A DNA stretch of 64,000 bases, taken from contig NZ_CP120361.1 in the NCBI RefSeq assembly GCF_029457495.1, positions 372,001-436,000 on the forward strand, given 5' to 3'. This document shows, in pieces, positions 53,640 to 63,507 of this stretch. The DNA is from Chelativorans sp. AA-79. Its GTDB lineage: Bacteria; Pseudomonadota; Alphaproteobacteria; Rhizobiales; Rhizobiaceae. The stretch's first letter is position 1, and every line of letters starts with the position of its first letter. The notes beneath the pieces are model-generated. The model ran no database searches and was not told the origin of the DNA. It saw only the letters and a program-made list of their open reading frames with translations. Made by a program: the position numbers and the translations under genes.

Positions 53640-54338
53640 TTACGGCAGTCGCCTCGGTTCCTTTCCGGGCCGGTCCCCCGGCTGATCGTTTCCGCCGGCC
53701 GGAGATTTTCGCCAGCCGGCTTCCGCGCGCAGCGCGGTGGAAGAAAGCGAGGAGCGCGGCCCGTGAATGAAGGTCCAGGCGGGCGGCTTGATGCGGGCAA
53801 GAAGAGGCGCGTCCGCCTCGTCGATGCGCGCGTGGTCGAAGGCCTTGGCCATGGTGGAAGAGAGAAAGGACAACGTCGCCCCAGGCCGGTCGATCACGGC
53901 GATCGGCACGCTGCGTACGATCGTCCGCCACCGCTCCCAGCGATGGAACGTGCGCAGGCTGTCCGCGCCCATGATCCAGACGAAATGGACACCCGGATTG
54001 CGCGCCTGCACGATCTCGACCGTGTCGGCCGTGTAGCGGATGCGGTATCCGGCCTCGAAGGCGGTGATCTTGATGCGCGGGTCGGTCACGCAGGCTTCCG
54101 AGCGCGCAATTCGCTCGGAAAGCGGCGCCAGCCCGCTGTGGTCCTTCAGCGGATTGCCGGGCGATACCATCCACCAGAGCTGATTGAGCTCGAGTCGCCG
54201 AAGCGCCGTCTCGGCCACCAACGCGTGCCCGGCATGGGGCGGGTTGAAGGAGCCGCCGAAAAGTCCCACCGCCATGCCCTTCTCCACATGCGGCATGCGC
54301 AGGTAATGCGCCTGAATTTCCTCCCCCGCCGAAACCAC
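53640..54338 (-). CDS. nadD: nicotinate-nucleotide adenylyltransferase
   Basis: A 232-residue nucleotidyltransferase making deamido-NAD. The ATP motif GLFGGSFNPPHAGH holds the HxGH signature (residues about 26-39), WMVSPGNPLKD binds nicotinate nucleotide, and FVWIMGADSLRTFHRW is the family mid-segment. The C-terminal part is longer and Pro/Arg-rich. The start is uncertain: GTG at 54336-54338, just after the proA stop, is chosen; ATGs at 54296 and 54275 are alternatives. Confidence 0.9.
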   Translation of the reverse strand: MVSAGEEIQAHYLRMPHVEKGMAVGLFGGSFNPPHAGHALVAETALRRLELNQLWWMVSPGNPLKDHSGLAPLSERIARSEACVTDPRIKITAFEAGYRIRYTADTVEIVQARNPGVHFVWIMGADSLRTFHRWERWRTIVRSVPIAVIDRPGATLSFLSSTMAKAFDHARIDEADAPLLARIKPPAWTFIHGPRSSLSSTALRAEAGWRKSPAGGNDQPGDRPGKEPRRLP

Positions 54339-54342
54339 GGTT

Positions 54343-55629
54343 TCAGGGCCTTGTCTGGCCGGTGCCGCGCACACGGTATTTGAAGGAGGTGAGCTGCTCG
54401 ACGCCCACCGGCCCGCGTGCATGCATCTTGCCGGTGGCGATGCCGATCTCCGCGCCCATACCGAACTCGCCGCCATCGGCGAACTGGGTCGAGGCGTTGT
54501 GAAGCAGGATGGCCGAGTCGATCTCGTTGAAGAAGCGCTCCACGGCGACAGTATCCTCGGCCACGATGGCCTCCGTATGATGGGAGGAATAGATCTCGAT
54601 GTGTTCGATGGCTCCGGAAATGCCGTCGACCAGCTTCACCGAGATGATCGCGTCCAGGTATTCGGTGCGCCAATCCTCTTCCGACGCGGGCTTCGCCTTT
54701 GGAAAGCGCTCGCACACTCCCTCATCGCCGCGGATTTCGCAGCCGGCGTCGGCAAGCGCTTCAAGGACGGGCACGAGATGGGTCTCGGCCGCCACCCGAT
54801 CAACCAGCAGCGTTTCCGCCGCGCCGCAGATGCCTGTCCGCCGCATTTTGGCGTTGACTGCGATGGGTACCGCCATGTCGAGTCTGGCCGACCTGTCGAT
54901 ATAGAGATGGCAGATGCCTTCAAGATGGGCGAAGACCGGCACACGCGCTTCGTTCTGCACGCGCTCGACGAGACTGCGTCCTCCTCGCGGCACGATCACG
55001 TCCAGATTGCCGTCGAGGCCTTTCAGCATCTCGCCAACGGCCGCGCGATCGGTCACCGGCACGCGTTGGATCGCGTCTTCCGGAAGGCCCGCCTTCAGCA
55101 GCCCTTCAACGAGGCAGCCGTGGATCGCCGCAGACGAATTGGCCGAATCCGAACCGCCGCGGAGAATCACGGCATTGCCGGCCTTGAGGCAGAGCGCGCC
55201 GGCATCCACCGTCACATTGGGCCGGCTTTCGTAAATGACGCCTATAACCCCGAGCGGCGTGCGCACGCGCTCGATGTGCAGGCCGTTCGGCCTGTCCCAT
55301 TCGGCGATTATATTACCGACCGGATCCTCGAGAGCGGCAATCGCGTGGACTCCCTCGGCCATTGCGGCAATACGCTTGTCGTCCAGTCTCAGCCTGTCGA
55401 GGAGGGCGCTGGACAAACCGGCAGCTTTTCCCTTCTTCATATCGGCCGCATTGGCGGCCAGGATCCTTGTCTTGTTTGCTTCGAGGATGTCGGCCATGGC
55501 GAGAAGGGCCGTGTTCTTCCGCTCCGCACTGGCAATGGCAAGTGGCCGGGCGGCGGCGCGGGCACGCTGCCCAAGCTCTGCCATCAGTTCACTGATGTCC
55601 TTTACGGCTCCCTTATGCGCCTGCAACAT
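54343..55629 (-). CDS. proA: gamma-glutamyl phosphate reductase
   Basis: A 428-residue aldehyde-dehydrogenase-fold enzyme, second step of proline synthesis. The cofactor segment [24 protein letters not shown] lies near 115-140, and the catalytic cysteine is in [17 protein letters not shown] near 284. The ATG at 55627-55629 follows GGAGGGGACC and overlaps the proB end by 17 nt. Co-transcribed with proB. Confidence 0.95.
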   Translation of the reverse strand: MLQAHKGAVKDISELMAELGQRARAAARPLAIASAERKNTALLAMADILEANKTRILAANAADMKKGKAAGLSSALLDRLRLDDKRIAAMAEGVHAIAALEDPVGNIIAEWDRPNGLHIERVRTPLGVIGVIYESRPNVTVDAGALCLKAGNAVILRGGSDSANSSAAIHGCLVEGLLKAGLPEDAIQRVPVTDRAAVGEMLKGLDGNLDVIVPRGGRSLVERVQNEARVPVFAHLEGICHLYIDRSARLDMAVPIAVNAKMRRTGICGAAETLLVDRVAAETHLVPVLEALADAGCEIRGDEGVCERFPKAKPASEEDWRTEYLDAIISVKLVDGISGAIEHIEIYSSHHTEAIVAEDTVAVERFFNEIDSAILLHNASTQFADGGEFGMGAEIGIATGKMHARGPVGVEQLTSFKYRVRGTGQTRP

Positions 55630-56785
55630 CGGTCCCCTCCACCTTTCGCTTGTCCGCCTCGCCCGTGGGCTGCGAAAGCACCAGATCATCCCGGTGCACC
55701 ATCGCCGCCCGCGCTTCGTAACCGAGAACCGCAGCGATATCTCCGGTTTTGAGCCCCGCGATCTTTACGGCATCCGCCGCATCATACGCAACCAGCCCCC
55801 GGCCCGCCTCGCGCCCGTCCGGCCCCATGATGGCCACCGTGTCCCCGCGCGAGAATGCACCTTCAACACGCTTCACACCCGCCGGCAGCAGGCTTTTTCC
55901 CTGGAGCAGCGCCCTCAGTGCACCATCGTCGATGCCGATGCGGCCGGCCGGCTCGAGTTGCCCGGCAATCCAGGTTTTGTAGGCCCGTACGGGCATCGGA
56001 CTCGGCTTGAAAAGAGTGGCCCTCGCACCACGATCTATTGCGCTCAGCGGGCCAAGTTGCTTGCCCGAGGCGATGATCATGGCCACGCCGGCAGCCGTCG
56101 CAATGCGCCCGGCATCGAGTTTCGTGCGCATGCCGCCGCGCGAGAGATCGGAGGCCGCCGCGCCTCCCATAGCCATGATCTCCGGTGTGATCCTATCCAC
56201 CACCGGAATAAAGCGCGCGGTCGGATCGCGTTCAGGGGCTGCGGTATAAAGCCCGTCCACGTCGGAAAGCAGAACGAGCAGATCGCCGCCCATCATGGTG
56301 GCCACGCGCGCCGCCAGCCGGTCATTGTCGCCGTAGCGGATCTCGCTGGTGGCGACCGTGTCGTTCTCGTTGATGACGGGAATGGCCCTCATCTTGAGCA
56401 GCGTCGAGATGGTGGCGCGGGCATTGAGATACCGTCGCCGCTCTTCCGTGTCGCCGAGCGTGACGAGCACCTGGCCGGAGATGAGGCCGTGGCGGCCAAG
56501 TTCACCTGACCAAGCGCCAGCCAATGCAATCTGGCCGACCGCCGCCGCGGCCTGGCTCTCCTCGAGCCGGAGCGCTCGCCTCCCGAGCCCAAGCACCGTC
56601 CGTCCCAAGGCGATCGCCCCCGAGGAAACGACCAATACTTCCGTACCCGCTGCCGCAAGCCGTGCGACGTCGTCGACGAGAGCGGCAAGCCACTCGCGCC
56701 TCAGACCCGCAGCACGGTCGACAAGCAACGCCGAGCCGATCTTCACGGTGACGCGGCGATAGGAGGAAAGCGAAATTCCACTCAT
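55613..56785 (-). CDS. proB: glutamate 5-kinase
   Basis: A 390-residue kinase, first and feedback-inhibited step of proline synthesis. The amino acid kinase domain has [13 protein letters not shown] at the start, SSGAIALGR near 55 and [22 protein letters not shown] near 140. A C-terminal PUA domain (residues about 285-375; [25 protein letters not shown]) is present. It overlaps proA and follows obgE by 9 nt. Confidence 0.95.
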   Translation of the reverse strand: MSGISLSSYRRVTVKIGSALLVDRAAGLRREWLAALVDDVARLAAAGTEVLVVSSGAIALGRTVLGLGRRALRLEESQAAAAVGQIALAGAWSGELGRHGLISGQVLVTLGDTEERRRYLNARATISTLLKMRAIPVINENDTVATSEIRYGDNDRLAARVATMMGGDLLVLLSDVDGLYTAAPERDPTARFIPVVDRITPEIMAMGGAAASDLSRGGMRTKLDAGRIATAAGVAMIIASGKQLGPLSAIDRGARATLFKPSPMPVRAYKTWIAGQLEPAGRIGIDDGALRALLQGKSLLPAGVKRVEGAFSRGDTVAIMGPDGREAGRGLVAYDAADAVKIAGLKTGDIAAVLGYEARAAMVHRDDLVLSQPTGEADKRKVEGTDVAGA

Positions 56786-56794
56786 GACATCGGC

Positions 56795-58544
<1,750 letters not shown>

Positions 58545-58557
58545 TTATCCTCCGGAC

Positions 58558-58591
58558 AAAAATTAAGGGGAGATGGCGACCCATCTCCCCT
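58558..58591 (-). terminator. Rho-independent terminator of rplU-rpmA
   Basis: On the minus strand an 11-bp stem AGGGGAGATGG/CCATCTCCCCT with a 4-nt loop is followed by TTAATTTTT. It lies about 70 nt after the rpmA stop. Confidence 0.85.
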
Positions 58592-58660
58592 GAACCTTTC
58601 CGGACTTTCCCGGACACCGGCCCCCTTGATGGGTCGCCGGTATCTTTGGTGCGGAACCGG

Positions 58661-58930
58661 CTACTCCGCTGCTTCCATAATCGGGTTTACCGACACGTAG
58701 GTTCGCCCGTTCGCTTTCGTGGCGAAAGATACCGCGCCGGCTTGGAGAGCAAAAAGGGTATGGTCCTTGCCCATGCCGACATTGGCGCCGGGATGCCACT
58801 TCGTCCCGCGCTGACGGATGATGATGTTGCCGGCGAGCACCTTCTCGCCGCCGAATTTCTTCACGCCAAGGCGCTTGGACTCAGAATCGCGACCGTTGCG
58901 CGACGAACCGCCAGCTTTCTTGTGTGCCAT
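58661..58930 (-). CDS. rpmA: 50S ribosomal protein L27
   Basis: An 89-residue L27. [29 protein letters not shown] is the invariant start, with no N-terminal extension of the kind removed by Prp in Firmicutes. [25 protein letters not shown] follows. It lies 95 nt after rplU in the same operon. Confidence 0.97.
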   Translation of the reverse strand: MAHKKAGGSSRNGRDSESKRLGVKKFGGEKVLAGNIIIRQRGTKWHPGANVGMGKDHTLFALQAGAVSFATKANGRTYVSVNPIMEAAE

Positions 58931-59025
58931 GACTCTACTCCTTCGCCCCTGGGGCGCTTTCCTAGTCCTTATGAACGCTCACGCGCCCAAATGCAATTCC
59001 GTTTTGCTGGGGCCAGCGCCCCGAT

Positions 59026-59679
59026 TTATTGCGCCAGCTTCTTTGCCTGCTCGCGCCAGTCTTGAATCTGTTCGGCGCTGAAAGGCATCGCTTCGTCGAT
59101 GCGCGCGATGTCTTCATCGGTCAGCGCGGCGAGCTGTGCGAAAGTCGTGAGACCCTGCTCCTTGAGCTGGCCGGCCGCAACCGGGCCGATGCCCTTGATC
59201 GCGGTCAGATCGTCCGCCTCGCCCTCCGGCGCGGTGAAGAGCGTCGCCGCGGCAGCCTTGCTCGGCGCGGCCTCCTTTTTGGCCTTGGCCGGCTTCTCCT
59301 CCGCGGGTGCGGCCTTTTCCTCGCTCTTGGCTGGCTTGGCCGCGGCCTTCTTTGAAGGCTTGGCGCCATCGAGCAGGATTTCTGATATCCGGACGGTCGT
59401 CAGAAGCTGACGATGTCCACGCTTGCGGCGCGAGTTCTGCCGCCGGCGTTTCTTGAAAGCGATGACCTTCGGCCCGCGCCCTTGATCCATCACTTCGGCA
59501 GCCACGCTCGCACCCTCGATGAAGGGAGCGCCGATCGTGACATTCTCGCCCTCGCCGACGGCGAGCACGCTGCCGATCTGAACGATCTCACCGACCTCGC
59601 CGACGATCCGCTCGACCTTGAGCACGTCGTTTGCGGCAACGCGATACTGCTTGCCGCCGGTTTTAATGACTGCGAACAT
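59026..59679 (-). CDS. rplU: 50S ribosomal protein L21 with C-terminal helix-hairpin-helix extension
   Basis: A 217-residue protein, about twice the standard L21. Residues 1-103 are L21 ([23 protein letters not shown], then [27 protein letters not shown]). A Lys/Ala/Pro-rich linker covers about 105-150. The last 60 residues form a helix-hairpin-helix domain ([31 protein letters not shown]). Such extensions occur in some alphaproteobacteria. The HhH part may contact rRNA or DNA; its role is unknown. First in the rplU-rpmA operon. Confidence 0.94.
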   Translation of the reverse strand: MFAVIKTGGKQYRVAANDVLKVERIVGEVGEIVQIGSVLAVGEGENVTIGAPFIEGASVAAEVMDQGRGPKVIAFKKRRRQNSRRKRGHRQLLTTVRISEILLDGAKPSKKAAAKPAKSEEKAAPAEEKPAKAKKEAAPSKAAAATLFTAPEGEADDLTAIKGIGPVAAGQLKEQGLTTFAQLAALTDEDIARIDEAMPFSAEQIQDWREQAKKLAQ

Positions 59680-59710
59680 CTTTCTTACCTTTCAGTGTCC
59701 GTTCCGGCTT

Positions 59711-59730
59711 TGCCCGCCGCAGGGCGGGCA
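59711..59730 (-). promoter_or_regulatory. hairpin in the rplU 5' leader
   Basis: An 8-bp G/C stem (TGCCCGCC/GGCGGGCA, 4-nt loop) lies 31 nt upstream of the rplU start. It may be a site for feedback control by a ribosomal protein. On the plus strand it is followed six nt later by a T7 run, but no plus-strand gene ends there. Confidence 0.35.
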
Positions 59731-59943
59731 GCCGTCTTTTTTTCAGTCGTTGAACGAGGGCTCCAGGCCCACGAAATAAGCGGCGCAGAGCATACCCCAC
59801 GCCGCAGACAGCGGGTCCATAGTGGAACAGGCAAAAAAGGTCAAGGCAAGCAGCGAAAAATGCTCATGCCCGGCCTTGTGTCGCGGCCGCAACGCCGCTA
59901 TCTAAGCGCCGCTGCACCCTGGCGCTTGCGTAGCGCCCCGCGC

Positions 59944-60033
59944 GGAGAGGTGGCAGAGTGGTTGAATGCACCGCACTCGAAATGCGGCATGCTCGCAAGG
60001 GCATCGGGGGTTCGAATCCCTCCCTCTCCGCCA
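59944..60033 (+). tRNA. serT-CGA: tRNA-Ser (anticodon CGA)
   Basis: A 90-nt tRNA with an encoded CCA end. The acceptor stem is GGAGAGG (59944-59950) with CCTCTCC (60023-60029), discriminator G, then CCA. The anticodon stem CCGCA/TGCGG encloses the loop CTCGAAA, so the anticodon is CGA and reads UCG. A long variable arm, typical of class II serine tRNA, lies between it and the T-loop GGTTCGAATCC. Confidence 0.96.
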
Positions 60034-60477
60034 TTTTCCGCCACTCCAGTATGACTCTGCACTGGTGGTTGGCAAGCAGTTCCTCCACTATCGGTGGCGC
60101 CATCACGGACAACGAGTGAGCGGATGTTGCAAACTAGCCTGCTCGACGACCCCGATCGGCGAGATCCAGTGCATCCTGAGGGTTGGCAAAGATCGTCTTC
60201 ACAACAGCTCTGTACCTCGGCAAAAAGCGGCAATCGCTTCAATCCACATTGGTTTCGAATGTCCCATCGTGAGGAAGCTGCACATCTAAGACTGCCGGCA
60301 TCGACGCCTGTTGCATCCGGTTGAGCCGCGCGATTTGGTTCTGTTCGCCCACCAATGTATGGTGCATGGCCACACGCTTGCGCTCAAGAGTGCCCGACGT
60401 TCAGCTTCTTGCCAGCGCCGTTCGGTCTCTTCGCGAGCCAAACGACGACGTTCCTCGGTAAATTCTTCAAACTCGTG
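60034..60477. other. gene-free stretch between tRNA-Ser and the M20 peptidase gene
   Basis: This 444-nt stretch holds no intact gene I can support. On the minus strand, directly after the peptidase stop, the same frame stays open to 60286 and encodes a charged helix-like stretch (FEEFTEERRRLAREETERRW) that lacks a start codon. It may be a remnant of a lost gene. tRNA-Ser genes are frequent integration sites, but I see no integrase and no repeat of the tRNA 3' end. Confidence 0.4.
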
Positions 60478-61641
60478 TCAGACGGCGCCGTCGAGCGTGG
60501 CGAGAAGGGCAGCGATGAGCCGGCCGCGTTCTGCAAGGCTCTCCGTGACGATGTGCTCGTCCAATGTGTGAGGGCCATCGCCACGGGCGCCAAGGCCGTC
60601 GAGCGTGGCAATTCCCATTGCGCCGGTAAAGTTCCCATCCGAGCCGCCACCGGAATTCTGAGGCGGAATCTCGAAGCCCAGTCCACGTGCGAGCCGCGCC
60701 GCATGCTCGTAGAGCGACCATGATGCATCGCTCGCCGTCCAGACCGGGCGGACCACGTCGCGTGTCACATCGACCTGTACATCGGCGCCCACCGGTTTCA
60801 GGTTGCTGATCCGTTGGATCGCCTCGGCAAGTTTTTCGTCTGTCGTGGCAGAAACCAACGCCTTTGCCCGGCATGTGGTCGATACACAATTCGACCATTG
60901 CCCGCCATTGACGACTCCCACGCTATAGCCCGCATCGGCATCGGTCATCGCTTCGATGGCGATGATCTGGTGCGCCATTTCACGGATCGCCGAGACCCCT
61001 TCGCCCAGGCGAAGCCCGGCATGGCTCGGACGGCCGCGCGTCTCCAGTTCGAAGCGAGCGATCGCATACCGTCCGGTGACCACGCCGCCATTCCTGCGGG
61101 CAGGCTCGGGCACCAGCACGTAGCGATGGCGCGCGGCCTCGGCCTCGATGAGTGCCCGCGTGCTCGGGCTTCCAACTTCCTCGTCGCTCGTAAAAAGCAC
61201 GGTGACGGGCAGCTTCGTTTCGAAGCCTGCCTTGCGTAGCTGGCCTATCGCTTCAAGCGAAAGATAATTGCCGGATTTCATGTCGAGCGCGCCGGGGCCG
61301 TAGCAGAGCCCGTCTTCCTCGCGCCATCCGAAGTGATCGAGCGTGCCGAGGGGGTGCACCGTATCCAGATGTCCGAGCACGAGGATGCCGGGCTGGTCGC
61401 GGCGCGGATGCGCGAAGCTGGCCTTGACGCAATCGCCATAGCCGAGTGTGCCGGGAATGCGCTGGATCTCGGCGCCGAGGATGGCCAGATGGCGCGATGC
61501 GACATCCATCATGCGGTTGACTGCCGCGCGATCATAGGTCGGACTTTCGGTCTCGACCCATTCGCGCAATCCTGCCGCCATGTTGCGGGCATCAAAGGCA
61601 AGCTGCGTCACGTCGATTTCCGCTGCAATCTGCTTCGTCAT
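60478..61641 (-). CDS. M20 family metallopeptidase (carboxypeptidase G2-like)
   Basis: A 387-residue zinc peptidase. Metal-ligand segments are LGHLDTVHPLG near 87, GALDMKSGN near 117, and the catalytic glutamates in TSDEEVGS near 150. The dimerisation domain has RGRPSHAGLRLGEGVSAI near 210. The family includes glutamate carboxypeptidase and enzymes that hydrolyse N-acyl or peptide-linked amino acids. The frame is open upstream, but the ATG at 61639-61641 begins a family-like helix. It is divergent from the IclR gene and near a liv transporter, so hydrolysis of an imported amino acid derivative is likely. Confidence 0.9.
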   Translation of the reverse strand: MTKQIAAEIDVTQLAFDARNMAAGLREWVETESPTYDRAAVNRMMDVASRHLAILGAEIQRIPGTLGYGDCVKASFAHPRRDQPGILVLGHLDTVHPLGTLDHFGWREEDGLCYGPGALDMKSGNYLSLEAIGQLRKAGFETKLPVTVLFTSDEEVGSPSTRALIEAEAARHRYVLVPEPARRNGGVVTGRYAIARFELETRGRPSHAGLRLGEGVSAIREMAHQIIAIEAMTDADAGYSVGVVNGGQWSNCVSTTCRAKALVSATTDEKLAEAIQRISNLKPVGADVQVDVTRDVVRPVWTASDASWSLYEHAARLARGLGFEIPPQNSGGGSDGNFTGAMGIATLDGLGARGDGPHTLDEHIVTESLAERGRLIAALLATLDGAV

Positions 61642-61647
61642 GTTTGC

Positions 61648-61664
61648 GTATCGCTCTGCAATTT
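61648..61664. promoter_or_regulatory. IclR operator candidate, upstream of the M20 peptidase
   Basis: GTATCGC-TCT-GCAATTT lies in the peptidase leader, just downstream of its promoter. It matches the 17-bp near-palindrome in front of livF (62686-62702) at 13 of its first 15 positions. Confidence 0.6.
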
Positions 61665-61679
61665 GATTACATTGACGCC

Positions 61680-61709
61680 ATTTTAGGTCGGGATTTTCGC
61701 GGCGGTCAA
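61680..61709 (-). promoter_or_regulatory. sigma-70 type promoter of the M20 peptidase gene
   Basis: On the minus strand TTGACC (plus 61704-61709) and TAAAAT (plus 61680-61685) are 18 nt apart. The transcript would start about 30 nt before the ATG, and the operator candidate lies in the leader. Confidence 0.6.
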
Positions 61710-61770
61710 ACCGAACCCGGTCCCGTGGTGGCAGCAAGATAGGTCCGGACAATCGGGCCAGGAGGAAAAA

Positions 61771-62583
61771 GTGACGGCAAGCGATACGCGCGTCCTGAAT
61801 GCCGGGGCGGCACCAACGGAAATGCGGGAACCGAAGAACGACCGGTTGTTCGTGGAAGCGCTTGCACGTGGCTTCCGCGTGCTGGAGGCATTCGCCGACA
61901 ATCCCGCTCCGATGTCGCTTTCTGAAATCGCCGCGGCAACCGGGCTGGACAAGAGCGCGGCCCAGCGTCTCGTCCACACGCTGGTGAATATCGGATATCT
62001 GGAGAAGACGCCTGCCGGTGTCGCGCCCAGTCGGCGCGTTCTCGAACGTTCCTTCGACTATCTGCGCTCCAACCCGCTCGTCCACCGCGCCGTTCCAATC
62101 CTCGCCGACCTGCGACGGACCGTCAAGGAACGTGTCGATCTCAGCCTTTTCGACGACCTTTCAATGATTTACGTGGTCCGCATGCAGAGCAAGCGGGACA
62201 CGTTCTATGCGCATCTGATCGGTCGCCGCGTTCCGACATTCTGCACATCGGGCGGTCGCGCCGTGCTCAGCCATCTCGGCCATGAAACGGTACTCGATAT
62301 CCTTCACCGCTCCGATCGGCGCAAGTTCACGCCGCGTACCACGGTGGAGATCGACAAGATACTCGCCCGCATCGAGGAGGTTCGGGACACGGGCTATTCG
62401 CTTGCCATCGAGGAGATTCTCGTGGGCGAGATTGCCGTTGCCGCAGCAGTGCTCGACGGCGCGGGCCAGCCGGTCGGCGCAATTCATATCGCAGCGTCGC
62501 TGGCCGAATGGCAGCCCGAAGAGTTCGTTTCGCGGGCGGGGCCGCTCGTTACTGCAGCGGCTGCCGGTTTGCGCCCCGCCTGA
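61771..62583 (+). CDS. IclR family transcriptional regulator
   Basis: A 270-residue regulator. The N-terminal winged helix has ALARGFRVLEAFADNPAPMSLSEIAAATGLDKSAAQRLVHTL, and the C-terminal GAF-like effector domain has GRRVPTFCTSGGRAVLSHL and VGAIHIAAS. The start is GTG at 61771 with GGAGG 5 nt upstream. It is divergent from the M20 peptidase and precedes livF by 136 nt. Matching palindromes in both control regions suggest that it governs both. Confidence 0.92.
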   Translation: MTASDTRVLNAGAAPTEMREPKNDRLFVEALARGFRVLEAFADNPAPMSLSEIAAATGLDKSAAQRLVHTLVNIGYLEKTPAGVAPSRRVLERSFDYLRSNPLVHRAVPILADLRRTVKERVDLSLFDDLSMIYVVRMQSKRDTFYAHLIGRRVPTFCTSGGRAVLSHLGHETVLDILHRSDRRKFTPRTTVEIDKILARIEEVRDTGYSLAIEEILVGEIAVAAAVLDGAGQPVGAIHIAASLAEWQPEEFVSRAGPLVTAAAAGLRPA

Positions 62584-62637
62584 AGGTGGAGGCGCCGCTC
62601 CTCGCGCGATGTATCGTGAGACACATCTCAGTACTGC

Positions 62638-62667
62638 TTGACAATGCAAGAGAGGGATACCTAATCT
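62638..62667 (+). promoter_or_regulatory. promoter of the livF transport operon
   Basis: A consensus -35 TTGACA at 62638-62643 and a weaker -10 TAATCT at 62662-62667 are 18 nt apart. The operator candidate begins 19 nt downstream of the -10. Confidence 0.5.
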
Positions 62668-62685
62668 GGCAATAACAGTTCGATT

Positions 62686-62702
62686 GTATCGCACAGCAAT
62701 AC
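62686..62702. promoter_or_regulatory. IclR operator candidate in front of livF
   Basis: GTATCGC-ACA-GCAATAC is a near-perfect 17-bp palindrome (GTATYGC, 3-nt centre, GCRATAC) located 17 nt before the livF start. A weaker half-site, GTATCG, occurs at 62611-62616 upstream of the -35. Confidence 0.65.
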
Positions 62703-62719
62703 GAACTCGGGGAACATAA

Positions 62720-63478
62720 ATGGCTGCCTTACTCAGCGAACGGGCACGGGCCGACTCGACCGGCGAGGTGCTGCTTCAGGTCTCGGGGCTGGCTTACGAC
62801 TATTCCGGCGTAAGCGCCGTCTCGGATTGTTCGCTGGAACTTCCGCGTGGCAAGATCGCGGCTTTGATCGGCGGGAATGGCGCCGGCAAGACGACGAGCG
62901 TCAAGATGATCGCGGGCGCGCTCCGGCCCCGTTCCGGCAGCATTGTGCTCGACGGTCGGGATATCACTAACATGCCGGCTCATCAGACCGTCGAACTCGG
63001 CATCGCGCTGGTGCCGGAAGGGCGGCTGGTCTTCCAGCATCTCACAGTGCGTGAGAACCTGATCCTCAGCGGCCATGTGCGCCGCGCCCGCGAACGCTGC
63101 CAACAGAATTTGGAGCGCGTTTTCGATCTGTTTCCCAGGCTCGAAGAGCGTCAGGGCCAGAATGCCGGCTCGCTGTCGGGAGGCGAGCAGCAGATGCTGG
63201 CGATCGGTCGCGGGCTGATGACCATGCCGCGCATCCTGGTGCTGGACGAGCCGTCGCTTGGACTCAGTCCCATTCTCGTCTCGCAGATATTTTCCCTTAT
63301 CCGCAAGCTCAACGAGGAGGGCATCAGCGTTCTTCTGGTTGAGCAGAACGTCCATCACACCCTGGCCATCGCAGACTACGCCTATGTGCTGGAGAAGGGA
63401 CGGGTCGTTCAGAAGGGCGAGGGTCAGGCGCTGCTCAAAGATCCTAAAGTCAAGGAAGCTTATCTCGGGCTGGCCTGA
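62720..63478 (+). CDS. livF: branched-chain-type amino acid ABC transporter ATP-binding protein LivF
   Basis: A 252-residue ATPase of the HAAT family. Walker A is GGNGAGKT near residue 51, the signature LSGGEQQ near 153, Walker B ILVLDEPS near 173, and the switch histidine lies in the VEQNVHHTL segment. Length is that of LivF, the shorter of the two ATPases. It is the first gene of this operon here, with the binding protein next; the other subunits probably follow outside the window. The real substrate may be an amide or peptide-like compound rather than a branched amino acid. Confidence 0.92.
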   Translation: MAALLSERARADSTGEVLLQVSGLAYDYSGVSAVSDCSLELPRGKIAALIGGNGAGKTTSVKMIAGALRPRSGSIVLDGRDITNMPAHQTVELGIALVPEGRLVFQHLTVRENLILSGHVRRARERCQQNLERVFDLFPRLEERQGQNAGSLSGGEQQMLAIGRGLMTMPRILVLDEPSLGLSPILVSQIFSLIRKLNEEGISVLLVEQNVHHTLAIADYAYVLEKGRVVQKGEGQALLKDPKVKEAYLGLA

Positions 63479-63507
63479 TGGCCTGCAATCACAATGGGAG
63501 ACGGCAG

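Noticed and set aside
59711..59747. Plus-strand terminator (hairpin plus T7) upstream of tRNA-Ser
   Set aside because: The T-run is six nt away from the stem and no plus-strand transcript is known to end there; more likely a leader hairpin of rplU.
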